NCBI GenBank assembly: GCA_016715325.1
Contig: JADKAL010000001.1
Span: forward strand, 1 to 64,000
Direction: 5' to 3'
DNA: 64,000 bases
Origin: Methylococcaceae bacterium
GTDB lineage: Bacteria; Pseudomonadota; Gammaproteobacteria; Methylococcales; Methylomonadaceae
Shown here piece after piece: positions 1 through 8,568 of the stretch (the first letter of the stretch is position 1; the number at the start of each line of letters is the position of its first letter). The translations under genes were made by a program, and so were the position numbers. Below the pieces are notes generated by a model. That model searched no databases. It saw only the letters and a list, made by a program, of their open reading frames with translations, and was not told where the DNA came from.

Positions 1-576
1 GAGCAATTCACCAACCGCCTCATGTCCTGGAGTGCGGATGATTTGAATAGCATGTTGCGGAAGCCCCGCACTAACAGCCCCTGCAATCATGGCATCAGTC
101 AAAATGCTATTAGTTTGTATCGCGCCCGATCCGCCCCGTAAAATGACGGCATTGCCGCTTTTAATACAGACGCCAGCGGCATCGGTGGTGACATTAGGGC
201 GCGACTCGTAAATAATACCGATCACGCCAAGTGGCACCGATTTCTTGTAAACCCGAAGTCCGGCAGGATTGGTATGGCCTTCCAGGATACGGTTTAGCGG
301 GTCAGGTCGTTGGGCGACTTTTCGTAGCCTAGAGAGCATGTAGTCAAAAACTTTATCGTCAAGGATCAAACGCTTAATCATTGCATCCGATTGCCCGTCT
401 TGCCGGGCTGCCAATACTTCCTGGGCATTAATGTCCAGAATCTTATCCTTAATCGATACCAGAGAGTCGGCCATGTTCGACAGGGCAAGATTCCGAAGTT
501 TTTCGGATGTTGAGGATAGCTGGCGCGCCGCGAAGCGGCTTTGTTTGGCAATGTCTTGAACGGTACTCGTAGTCAT
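1..576 (-). CDS. proA: Gamma-glutamyl phosphate reductase, N-terminal part (partial)
   Basis: Reads minus-strand from an ATG at 574-576 and stays open for 192 codons to the left edge, so the C-terminal half lies outside the window. The translation carries the ProA signature PLGVIGIIYESRPNVTTDA followed by a GNAVILRGG motif, the substrate and NADPH-binding region of glutamate-5-semialdehyde dehydrogenase. The family enzyme reduces glutamyl-5-phosphate to glutamate-5-semialdehyde in cytosolic proline synthesis. The catalytic cysteine would lie beyond the edge. No frameshift is visible in the part present. Confidence 0.93.
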   Translation of the reverse strand, partial: MTTSTVQDIAKQSRFAARQLSSTSEKLRNLALSNMADSLVSIKDKILDINAQEVLAARQDGQSDAMIKRLILDDKVFDYMLSRLRKVAQRPDPLNRILEGHTNPAGLRVYKKSVPLGVIGIIYESRPNVTTDAAGVCIKSGNAVILRGGSGAIQTNSILTDAMIAGAVSAGLPQHAIQIIRTPGHEAVGELL

Positions 577-756
577 ATTTTCGATAGGATGATTTTTATA
601 ACAAAAATTTACAGCGAATTTGATGATGCTTACTATCTAACAATTTGTCGATTCATTATTTTGGGCAAAGGTTACTCCCAAGCGAATATACAACAGAACA
701 TTAATTCACTATGTCCCTTAAAATGATAGATATTAAAGCAACCTGATACCAGATTA

Positions 757-1146
757 CTATTGCGGCAGCTGATTAATCATATGGGTTGCCAGTTGCTGTA
801 ACGCATTCTGAATATTGATTTTCAGTTGCGAATCCATGGCTACATCCGCCAGGGCTTTATCCATGCACAGCATCCATTGGTCGCGTTCAGCTTCGCCGAT
901 TATAAAGGGAAGATGGCGGGCACGCAGCATCGGATGACCAAATTCTTCAATGAATAAGTTGGGACCGCCCAACCAGCCAGACAAAAACTTAAACAGCTTG
1001 TCTTTGGCTGAGGTTAAACCGTTCTGATGCAATGCGCGTATCCCTTGTGATTCAGGTAAGGTATCCATGTAAAAATAAAAACGGTCAACCAAGTGGAGGA
1101 GGGCGTTTTCCCCGCCAATGGCGTCGTAGGGTGTGCTGTTTTGCAT
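757..1146 (-). CDS. Group II truncated haemoglobin (TrHbO-like)
   Basis: 129 residues, the usual length of a 2-over-2 truncated globin. It shows the group II pattern: YDAIGGE near the N-terminus, LVDRFY, a KLFKFLSGWLGGP segment, then GHPMLRARHLPF, whose His is the likely proximal haem ligand, and ERDQWMLCM. Family members bind O2 or NO and are linked to oxygen chemistry or nitrosative stress; the specific role here is not shown. It lies 180 bp upstream of proA on the same strand. Confidence 0.9.
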   Translation of the reverse strand: MQNSTPYDAIGGENALLHLVDRFYFYMDTLPESQGIRALHQNGLTSAKDKLFKFLSGWLGGPNLFIEEFGHPMLRARHLPFIIGEAERDQWMLCMDKALADVAMDSQLKINIQNALQQLATHMINQLPQ

Positions 1147-1304
1147 GGCAAATTATTCTGTAAGGTTAATGTTTGTTCCCTTGATAGGTAGCCAATGATT
1201 TTAGCATTTCTTGCTTGATACAACTTTGGAATGAGACTACGAGCAGGGGAAATGAAAATCATGCTATCATTGATAGCGATTTATGTAAAAAGGTGGAGGT
1301 TAAA

Positions 1305-1541
1305 ATGCCTAGTTTAGTCGTCCGAAATTTGGATGAAACCCTAATCAAAGCACTTAAAACAAGGGCGGTGATGCACCATCGTTCAAGCGAGGCAGAACAT
1401 CGTGCGATTTTGGCTGAAGCATTGTTACAACCAAAACGGAAAAGCTTTGCCGAAGCTATATTGAGTATTCCCAACGTGGGTCTCGATAGTGATTTTCAGC
1501 GCGAGAATGAGTTAGTCACGGCATCTGATGTATTTGATTGA
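1305..1541 (+). CDS. FitA/StbC-type antitoxin of a toxin-antitoxin pair
   Basis: 78 residues starting at ATG 1305, chosen over an in-frame upstream ATG at 1215 because a purine-rich AGGTGGAGG lies at 1291-1299. The N-terminus MPSLVVRNLDETLIKALK with a following RSSEAEHRAIL segment is the ribbon-helix-helix pattern of FitA-like antitoxins (Arc/MetJ fold). The C-terminus should bind the toxin. Its last 14 bases overlap the start of the PIN toxin gene, the usual coupled arrangement. It probably autorepresses the operon; no operator was resolved. Confidence 0.85.
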   Translation: MPSLVVRNLDETLIKALKTRAVMHHRSSEAEHRAILAEALLQPKRKSFAEAILSIPNVGLDSDFQRENELVTASDVFD

Positions 1542-1938
1542 TACCAACGTTATCAGTGAAATTCGAAAGGGGAAAAAAGCCAATCCTGGTGTCCAGAGTT
1601 TTTTCCAAGAGGTTATCCAATCCGGTGAACTCACCTATCTATCGGTGATAACCCTCGGTGAACTGCGTCGTGGAGTTGATCTTATTTTTCATCGTGGCGA
1701 TCTTCATCAAGCCCAGTTGTTAGAAAACTGGCTTAATGTCCTATTGATTCAATATCAGGACCATATTCTGGGAGTCGATGGAGAAATCGCGATGCTGTGG
1801 GGTAATTTGTGCGTACCTGACCCGAATCACATCCTTGATAAATTGATTGCCGCTACTGCATTAATTTACGATCTAACGGTTGTAACCAGAAATTTGGATG
1901 ATTTCAAATACTGGTGCACGACTATTGAATCCATTTAA
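1528..1938 (+). CDS. PIN-domain toxin (FitB/VapC type)
   Basis: 136 residues. MYLIDTNVISEIRKG gives the first acidic residue of the PIN site, SVITLGELRRG the second, and LDKLIAATALIYDLTVVTRNLDDF the C-terminal acidic cluster. PIN toxins are Mg2+-dependent ribonucleases, often cutting tRNA or rRNA. The start overlaps the antitoxin gene by 14 bases. Domain architecture is intact with no truncation. The RNA target is unknown. Confidence 0.9.
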   Translation: MYLIDTNVISEIRKGKKANPGVQSFFQEVIQSGELTYLSVITLGELRRGVDLIFHRGDLHQAQLLENWLNVLLIQYQDHILGVDGEIAMLWGNLCVPDPNHILDKLIAATALIYDLTVVTRNLDDFKYWCTTIESI

Positions 1939-2408
1939 AAGGCGAAAAAAATTAGCCTTGTTTTTCAGCATAGCAGTCCAATATTTAACATAAAATTTGC
2001 TGTTGACGCTGGCTTTTTATCTTGAGTTTTAGGCTTTAGCATTCAAACAACTTTTAAGTGTTGTGGGTAAAAGTTGGGTAAATCGGATGTGCAAACATAT
2101 GCAAAGATATACAACGCAACGTGAAGGTCATAGTAAATAATATATTAAAAACAATTAGATAAAATAAAATACAGCTCTTTTAATGCGATGATCATGCTTT
2201 TCGTTTCCATATGAATCTTACTGAAAAGGAAAAGAGAGGGTAGGGTGGTTTACTCAATCAAAAGAAGCTTGGTTTTTATATTAGCTCTTGTGGAATATTC
2301 TCTTGGCACACTTTTTGGCACATTTTAGATTTATCTTGGTAAATCATAGTTAATTCTGATTACCTAAGTTATTGATTATTTTCATCATGGGTAGTCACTG
2401 TATTTTTT

Positions 2409-2439
2409 GACACGGGTTCAATTCCCCCCGCCTCCACCA
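2409..2439 (+). ncRNA. tmRNA (ssrA) 3'-end fragment, probable attachment site
   Basis: A GGGTTCAATTCC T-loop followed by CGCCTCCACCA matches the 3' end of gammaproteobacterial tmRNA, ending in encoded CCA. No tmRNA body, tag reading frame or 5' acceptor strand is visible in the 470 bases upstream. The T-stem is mismatched (ACGGG against CCCCC), so it is not a working RNA end. A copy of an RNA 3' end beside a P4-type integrase is the usual trace of an integration site. The rest of 1939-2408 is AT-rich and shows no gene. Confidence 0.5.
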
Positions 2440-2449
2440 ATTTAGCATT

Positions 2450-2538
2450 TCAAGAAATATCATAAAGATTATAAACCCGCATGATTAAAGTCATAGCGGG
2501 TTTTTTATTGTCTAATGAAGTGTCAAGAAATACCATAA
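2450..2538 (+). repeat. Pair of 16-bp direct repeats between tmRNA fragment and integrase
   Basis: TCAAGAAATAYCATAA occurs at 2450-2465 and 2523-2538, identical but for one base. Repeats in this position often serve as arm-type integrase sites; that role is inferred. Confidence 0.4.
2473..2506 (+). terminator. Rho-independent terminator after the tmRNA fragment
   Basis: An AAACCCGC stem pairs with GCGGGTTT across a short loop and runs into TTTTTT. Placement about 35 bases after the encoded CCA suggests it came with the ssrA 3' end. Confidence 0.7.
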
Positions 2539-2611
2539 TATTCGACATTTTGTGCAGTAACATTTACAGTAGCCTCTAATTATTACTGTTCCTACAAAGG
2601 GAGTTACTGCA

Positions 2612-3871
2612 ATGGCTAAAGAATTACTGGTAGATGTCACCTTACGTAACGCTAAGCCAGACTCCAAGGATAAGCGACTCAATGATGGAGATGGATTATA
2701 TTTACTAGTCAAGCCAAACGGTTCTAAATGGTGGCGATTTGATTACACCATAGAGAGAAAGCGCAAAACATTATCATTGGGCGTTTACCCAGATACCGGA
2801 TTAAAACAAGCTAGGGAAAAGTTAGGTATTGCTAAGCAGCAGGTAGCAAATGGTGTTGACCCAAGTGATACCAGAAAGCAAATTAAAGTAGCTCAGATAT
2901 TAGCAGCTGAAAATGAAAGTCGTATTGATGCTGGATCAACCGTATTAGGGAGCTTTCAACACATTGCTGAAGAATGGGGGCAAAAGAAAATTGACGGCTG
3001 GGATGATAACAACAACCGCTCAAAACGAATGTTAGAGAGAAATATCTTCCCTTGGTTGGGATGTAAGCCCATAGTGGATATTAAGCCAATGGATATTTTA
3101 TCTTGCCTAAGACGGGTTGAAGCGCGCGGCACGATTGAGACAGCGCATAGAACACTGCAAATAACAGGGCAGGTTTTCAGATATGCGGTAGCTACTGGAC
3201 GGGTTGAACGAGATATAACGACAGATTTACGCGGTGCGTTACCACCCGCAAAAGGCAAAAACTTTGCATCAATGACAGACCCTAAGCAAGTTGCACCACT
3301 ATTGAGAGCAATAGACGACTATAACGGCTCTTTTGTCGTTAAATCAGCTCTTCAGCTTGCCCCGTTGGTTTTCGTTCGTCCCGGCGAACTTAGGGCGGCG
3401 GAATGGGGGCATATCGACCTAGAGGCTAAGGAATGGCGTTATCTGGTTACAAAAACCCAAACTCAACACATAGTGCCGCTATCAAAACAGGCTATTGAGA
3501 TATTAATTAACATAAAACCGTTAACCGGGAATGGGCGCTATATATTTCCGTCTGCTCGAACACCAAACGGCTCACGGGCAATGTCAGATGTGGCTTTATT
3601 GGCGGCACTTAGGCGTATGGGCTTTGATAAAACCGAAATGACTGTTCACGGGTTTAGAGCGGTAGCTCGAACCATCTTGGATGAGGTCTTAAATTTTCGC
3701 CCTGACTTTATCGAACACCAACTGGCACATGCTGTCCGTGATCCAAACGGACGCGCCTACAATCGTACCGCCCACTTACCAGAGCGCCATAAAATGATGC
3801 AGTCTTGGGCAGACTACCTTGATGGCTTGAAAGTTGGGGCCATAGTTATTCCGTTCCGTAAGATTAGTTAA
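2612..3871 (+). CDS. P4-type tyrosine-recombinase integrase
   Basis: 419 residues, full length for the family. The N-terminal ~90 residues are the DUF4102 arm-binding domain (NDGDGLYLLVKPNGSKWWRF), then a SAM-like core-binding domain, then the catalytic domain with RPGELRAAEW (first Arg), HGFRAVART (His-x-x-Arg), HQLAHAV and the tyrosine in GRAYNR. AAAGGGAG lies a few bases before the ATG. It would integrate and excise a genomic island at an RNA gene; the adjacent tmRNA 3' fragment fits. What follows is IS debris rather than a clear island, so the rest of the element may have decayed. Confidence 0.93.
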   Translation: MAKELLVDVTLRNAKPDSKDKRLNDGDGLYLLVKPNGSKWWRFDYTIERKRKTLSLGVYPDTGLKQAREKLGIAKQQVANGVDPSDTRKQIKVAQILAAENESRIDAGSTVLGSFQHIAEEWGQKKIDGWDDNNNRSKRMLERNIFPWLGCKPIVDIKPMDILSCLRRVEARGTIETAHRTLQITGQVFRYAVATGRVERDITTDLRGALPPAKGKNFASMTDPKQVAPLLRAIDDYNGSFVVKSALQLAPLVFVRPGELRAAEWGHIDLEAKEWRYLVTKTQTQHIVPLSKQAIEILINIKPLTGNGRYIFPSARTPNGSRAMSDVALLAALRRMGFDKTEMTVHGFRAVARTILDEVLNFRPDFIEHQLAHAVRDPNGRAYNRTAHLPERHKMMQSWADYLDGLKVGAIVIPFRKIS

Positions 3872-4146
3872 GGTCGTCGAACTAAGGGTTAAGTGACTTT
3901 GGGCAATAAAGATTTCGTTATTTTCCGAGCCTCGCGTACGCGCGCGTAGTGGACTCCAGAAATTAACCGCAACCTTGTTTTCTAATTTAATTATTACAAT
4001 AATAAACAATAAGATATGTTTTTCAGAGTGACAAAATAGAGTAACATTTTGGTTGAGGCAAATAGTGACTCGCAAGAATGAATTTCAAGTTAATTCACCA
4101 TGCGAATAGATAAATAGCTCTGTCAAACAATACTACCGAAAGCCAC

Positions 4147-4401
4147 TTAAAGCTGATATAGAAACTCACTTTCATGTTTTATCCAATAAGCATTTATTGC
4201 GCAACTAGAGTCGTTGTTTCTAATTCCCTTAGAATATTCAGGGTGATAAATGGTTGGCTGAGGATAGTGCATGGCCGAATCAGTTTGAATTGAGTATAAG
4301 CACATTGCTGCTGATGTAGGTTTTGGCCCTAATGGAGCAAAGGCTAACCTCTTAGCCGGAGTGCCAGAAAGCGAACAGATACGATCAAAGGCTGCTGACA
4401 T
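4147..4401 (-). CDS. Hypothetical fragment, possibly the C-terminal end of a broken gene
   Basis: 84 residues from an ATG at 4401, but the frame is open upstream to about 4491 without a better start, which suggests a 5'-truncated gene. The end contains a tidy QTDSAMHYPQPTIYHPEYSKGI stretch (written here as QTDSAMHYPQP then TIYHPEYSKGI) that looks like real protein. I do not recognise the family. It sits between the integrase and IS1380 remnants. Nothing else was seen in 3872-4146 or 4402-4635. Confidence 0.3.
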   Translation of the reverse strand: MSAAFDRICSLSGTPAKRLAFAPLGPKPTSAAMCLYSIQTDSAMHYPQPTIYHPEYSKGIRNNDSSCAINAYWIKHESEFLYQL

Positions 4402-4635
4402 ATCAAGTGTATCAACCCGAAACTTCTCAAAACGATCAGAAGAATTGCTTTGCTCTAGCCTGCATATCTCACGAGTACTGAAAAACTTCTGTTAGAAAGT
4501 TTCCGAAGATAGAATTGAGTATGTATTGTTCCTTAACTGAGGCAATAGGTCTGTAATGAATGGCATTTGCCTTTTTTCAGGCACAGCTTCCCCTTACCCC
4601 ATTATTTAACGTGCCGGGAACAGCACACTTTAGGA

Positions 4636-5944
4636 TTATTCAGGGCATAGTTTTTGGCAGACCGAATGAAACAACGCTTGACAAGGATAACTGCTGCTAA
4701 GCAATAGTTTCACCCGCCGGGTGTTACGGATCACCACCGCTCCGACCTTAAAGAGTTTCAGCCGAATTGTGCAGCAAGTAGCGTGTGCCAGTTCGGTATG
4801 GCGTAGGGCTATCCTGCGAATGGCCGCCATCAACGTATAGGCTAGCGTCGATAGCAACAAGCGAAATTGATTCGGCCACCACAGGCTGCAACTGGTTCGG
4901 TCGGCAAACAAGTCCAACTGTTGTTCTTTGATCCGGTTTTCCATCTCGCCCCGGGCGCAATACACTTTTTCGTAAAGTTGTTGCGGGTCACCCGTTAAAT
5001 TGGTCACCACATAGCGTGGATTGCTGCCTTGGCTCATGTGTTCGGCTTTGAGGATCACCCGGCGTTGGCGCTTCCAGCTCCCCGCCTTATAGTGCAGCTC
5101 GGTGAACAACCGTTGCTTGTGTTGCTGGGCTTCAAATTGGCTTTTGGCCTGATCTGTCCAGGGCTGGCTTAACTGGTTGAGACGCGGGTTTTTGGCTAAT
5201 CCGACAATATAATTGACCTCGTTGCGCTCGCACCAGCCCAGCATTTTATGCCGGCAAAAGCCGCTGTCCCCGCGCAAGGTAATCGAAACTTGAGGCCAAG
5301 CGCGGCGCAAGCGTTTAACCAACAGCGCCAGGATCGCCCAACTGTGTTTGGCACCGTCAATATTGCTGGGGCGTAAATAACTCACCAGGCATTGGTCGCC
5401 ACAAAGACATAGAGCGGCAGAAAACAATAGTGCCGGTAGTAACCATGAAAGAACCGGCCTTCCTGCTGCCCATGCACGGGATCGTCGGTGGCGTCAAAAT
5501 CGAGGATTAAGGATTCCGGGGGCGCGGCAAAAGAGTCGACAAACTGTTCCAGCAATTGCCCGTGGAGTCGCCACATGAGCATTCGATCCGCCTGTTGTTC
5601 AAATCGGCACAAGGTTGAACGACTACCCAAAACCTGATCCTTTTCGACTGCGGTCTGGAAGGCAATGTCGTTGCGCAAGGTATCGTGATCGTTTAGGTCT
5701 TCGTAACCGCACGCCAACCCATAAATCCGTTGCCGCAGCAAATCAACCACCTGATGCCGGATCTTGTCCGGATCCCTGGGGTCGGTGATCTGGGCAGCAA
5801 CCTGCTCGGTTAGTTTTAAACGCTGGTCAATGCTCCTCAACAGCAGCACACCGCCGTCACGATCGCTCCGCCGCCAAAATTGGCTTCAATTTTTCGACGT
5901 TTTAAGGCTGGAAATTCTATTTTGGTTGCGGTACAGTTTGTCAC
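4636..5944 (-). pseudogene. IS1380-family transposase, disrupted by two frameshifts
   Basis: Three consecutive minus-strand pieces join into one ~435-residue IS1380-type DDE transposase: a GTG start at 5944 (FPALKRRKIEANFGGG), a middle piece from DGGVLLLRSIDQRL to YCFLPLYVF with the first catalytic Asp in LILDFDATDDPVHG, and a last piece with LRGDSGFCRHKML (second Asp) and GEMENRIKEQQLDLF (Glu). Frame changes fall near 5868 and 5400. Clear terminal inverted repeats were not resolved. The element looks dead, although most catalytic residues are still encoded. Confidence 0.85.
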
Positions 5945-6041
5945 GGGCAAGTCCTTGTTCAAATTCAATGTAAGCAACTGAATTTTATCGAACTATACAG
6001 GGCTTGTCCGCCTTTTTTATGTGATATTCAGGCTAGTTCCG

Positions 6042-6257
6042 CTACTGATTGCCATCTTCATATAAATGATCGTCAGTACGTGTCGCCTTCGTATTATCAA
6101 CTGCTCGACTGTATTTGCTGATCCAGGTATGCAGCGTATTCTCATTGACACCAATATCCCTCGTAGTTTGGGCGATCGGTTGGGATGATTCATTGGCTAA
6201 TTTTACGGCTGACTCCTTAAATTCAGCCGTATAGACTTTCGGTTTTTCTTGACCCAT
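6042..6257 (-). pseudogene. IS3-family OrfA, 3'-truncated
   Basis: 71 residues beginning MGQEKPKVYTAEFKESAVKLA, a helix-turn-helix transposase OrfA of the IS3 group. Homology-like sequence stops at DDHLYE, and the last residues (DGNQ) are junction sequence near the IS1380 remnant, so a deletion or insertion cut it. OrfB is absent. A GTGTCCGGTTTAGTGTAGCCAC end sequence at 6294-6315 lies upstream, where the element's terminal repeat should be. Confidence 0.7.
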
Positions 6258-6293
6258 TAATAGACACTCCTTCTTGAAGATATTTTAAGGAAT

Positions 6294-6557
6294 GTGTCCG
6301 GTTTAGTGTAGCCACATCAAGACAGTTCGTGACAGAACTCCACAGCGATGGAGTGGAACGACCCGAAATTGGCAAAGAGTACACGCTGTTCACCTTAATC
6401 CTGATAAAGATGACACTGACCATTACCCAAGCACAAAGGTGAGAATACAGAACAAGAAAGCAGCTTAAGATTTAACCGTCGAGGCGACAACTACTCTGAA
6501 ATTTTCCGATAGGAAGGCTGTCCAAATAAGTGTCCGGTTTTAGTTGACCATTACAGT
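6294..6557. mobile_element. IS3-type terminal repeat remnants
   Basis: Two related end sequences: 6294-6315 and 6529-6557. The second is identical over 29 bases to the right end of the IS3 remnant at 47528-47556. The DNA between them has no convincing gene. At 6753-6779 there is a G/C-rich hairpin followed by a short T run (6784-6789), a weak terminator candidate. Confidence 0.55.
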
Positions 6558-6947
6558 GGCACTGCGATTTAGCGACAGGCAATCTAATTTCAATGTTGAA
6601 AAGAGGCTGTCTGGTGTCCACAGTTGGCTTTGAGGAATCACAGATTCGCGCCTAAATCAAAAACCAACAACGGTTGGACAGAAAGGGAAGAGATGATCAG
6701 AGTAGGATTTAAGCGTGACTTTGGCAGATCTTGGGACACCTAACAAACATCAAGCCCCTCGCTTCGGGGGGTGGGGGCTATGACTTTTTTAAACGAAGAA
6801 TTTTATTAACTTGAAAGCATGATCATTTAGGTCTTCATTTTTTATGAAGATCACATTTTGTGTCTATGACCAACATGATTCGGGGTTAATTCAAGTTTCA
6901 ATCGTCATTGCTTTCAAAATAAGGATTCAAAGAAGTCGTTCTACGTC

Positions 6948-7472
6948 TTAATGGATATGCATCTCACGCGATTTAGTCGTATCGCCTCGTCTTAACGTAA
7001 AATCGTCCTGATCTCCGGACATTGCTGAGCCATCCAGATTAAGTTGAATTAACGTGGCTTCGTCTACAATGCGGTATTGTTTGCCGGGAATGTCGTCTTT
7101 CGGATCGAGTACAACGGTACGCGTATTGTCGTTCCAGGTAAATTTGCCTTTCTCATAAAATTCCCGTGAAGACGGTTTTGCCGGTTGCGTCACTAAAAGA
7201 TAATTATTATTCCGCTTTAACGATAATGTCATTTTAATACCACTGCAATCCTCTTCTTTACAAGGGAAATAGCCGTAATAAACACCTTTGAAATCCGGAC
7301 CTTTACTGGCTTCCATTTGATGCCCGGAATGTTCGCCGTGTTGTAACGCTTCACGCTGCCTGAGCAGTTTATCTTGCATATCTTTGTCGGAATTTGCCGA
7401 AGTGGGGTAAACGGTAATGAGTAGTGTGCCGAAAAGAAACGACGACAGAATATATTTAATGGAGAAAGGCAT
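6948..7472 (-). CDS. NlpE-like envelope protein with signal peptide
   Basis: 174 residues from the ATG at 7472, preferred over an upstream in-frame ATG at 7550 because the shorter form begins directly with a signal peptide (MPFSIKYILSSFLFGTLLIT) and has AGGAA before it. The mature part has GVYYGYFPCKEEDCSGIKM, the NlpE N-terminal motif with a CxxxxC variant of the usual CxxC. The tail ends MHIH. NlpE proteins sense envelope or copper stress. No lipobox Cys is obvious, so it may be periplasmic. A paralogue lies at 56134-56604. Confidence 0.75.
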   Translation of the reverse strand: MPFSIKYILSSFLFGTLLITVYPTSANSDKDMQDKLLRQREALQHGEHSGHQMEASKGPDFKGVYYGYFPCKEEDCSGIKMTLSLKRNNNYLLVTQPAKPSSREFYEKGKFTWNDNTRTVVLDPKDDIPGKQYRIVDEATLIQLNLDGSAMSGDQDDFTLRRGDTTKSREMHIH

Positions 7473-7783
7473 AACGTTCCTTGGTTTAACGTGTGTGGTT
7501 TTTATTTTAAAAAATATAGAAAAGAGTATCAGGATTATGTTTAAGGTCAACAGAAATAGCCTAGTAGTTTGAGATGAGCTTTAAAGCCGTAAACGGTCAT
7601 TAATTCACAAAGTAAATATTAGTTCGGAACGATAAATACTCTGCTACAGCACTAAAAGGCTTTACTCGACGAATCGTAGCATTTTGCCTCGTATATTGGT
7701 TTTCATGCGACGCCAAACTTCGCATTTCGGCTAACTGTGAGTGGTGGAGAGACCTATCAATGTCGTTAAGTTAATCCAACTTA

Positions 7784-7848
7784 CCCCTTTGAAAAAAGGG
7801 GATTGAGGGGGTAGAAAATATTCCATAACCCTCTTTTTCAAAGAGAGG
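7784..7848. repeat. Two adjacent short palindromes (MITE-like)
   Basis: Palindromes at 7784-7801 (CCCCTTT/AAAGGGG type) and about 7830-7848 (CCTCTTTTTCAAAGAGAGG) lie in the ~630-bp gap 7473-8106, which has no gene I can support. They resemble small interspersed repeats rather than a terminator, since no T run follows. Confidence 0.4.
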
Positions 7849-8106
7849 AACGTATTTTGATAATACTTAACTTAGCAGCATTGGGTGATTTTAATCGTCA
7901 CGAAGAAGATGAGTTTAATAAGATTTGTATTTATTGATTTTCAAAATTTGTCAAGGTAAAACATCCTATGAAATAAAATTACAAAGGAGTAAAGTATTTA
8001 ATCGATTGAATAGTCTTTGTTACTTCTGTATTTAGCTAAAGTTTCAATTTAAACCGAATAAAAAACAGAATTAATTGGTTTATTAAAATCTATTCCGGAG
8101 AATAAA

Positions 8107-8568
8107 ATGGCAGAAGAAATTTCAGATGTTTTTATTAGCTATGCTCATGCCGACGACGAGCCGCCTTTCGGTTTAACTTTCGGTTGGGTGACTATCTTTG
8201 TTGATGAGCTAAAAAAACGGCTTCGTAGTAAGTTAGGAGGAAATGGAGCGAGAATATGGATGGACTATCAATTAGCCGCGAATGATAAAGTAACTGATGC
8301 ATTATTGAATGCTATCAGTCAAAGCCGCACTATAGTGCTATTCATGTCGAATGGATACGCGAGATCCGAGTGGTGTCAAAAGGAGTTAGGGACTTTTCTC
8401 GATCACAACAGCTCCCACAAACACAAGGAAAGTGTGTTCATCGTTGAGCTTTACCCGACAAACCGCGAAAATTGGCACCCAAGGCTTCAAGAACTTACCC
8501 CGATTCAGTTCTGGCGGAAAGATTTAGATGAAGTACCGCAATTGGTTGGTTGGTATGCCGGTTCCTAA
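8107..8568 (+). CDS. TIR-domain protein, N-terminal part (frameshifted)
   Basis: 153 residues. DVFISYAHADDE is the TIR beta-A strand, IWMDYQLAANDKV and AISQSRTIVLFMSNGYARS follow, and WCQKELG supplies the conserved Glu used for NAD+ cleavage in TIR enzymes. The frame ends in junk (GWYAGS) just after a TTGG x3 tract at 8542-8553. Removing one TTGG restores PQLVG-MPVPKPDQDD and joins it to the next frame, giving a 512-residue protein. ATG at 8107 has CGGAGA upstream. Likely role: NADase effector of the defence locus (inferred). Confidence 0.85.
   Translation: MAEEISDVFISYAHADDEPPFGLTFGWVTIFVDELKKRLRSKLGGNGARIWMDYQLAANDKVTDALLNAISQSRTIVLFMSNGYARSEWCQKELGTFLDHNSSHKHKESVFIVELYPTNRENWHPRLQELTPIQFWRKDLDEVPQLVGWYAGS

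Noticed and set aside
541..726. 61-codon plus-strand frame
   Set aside because: Overlaps the proA start antisense, with no ribosome site.
2400..2440. Complete tmRNA or tRNA gene
   Set aside because: No 5' acceptor strand or body upstream, and the T-stem is mismatched.
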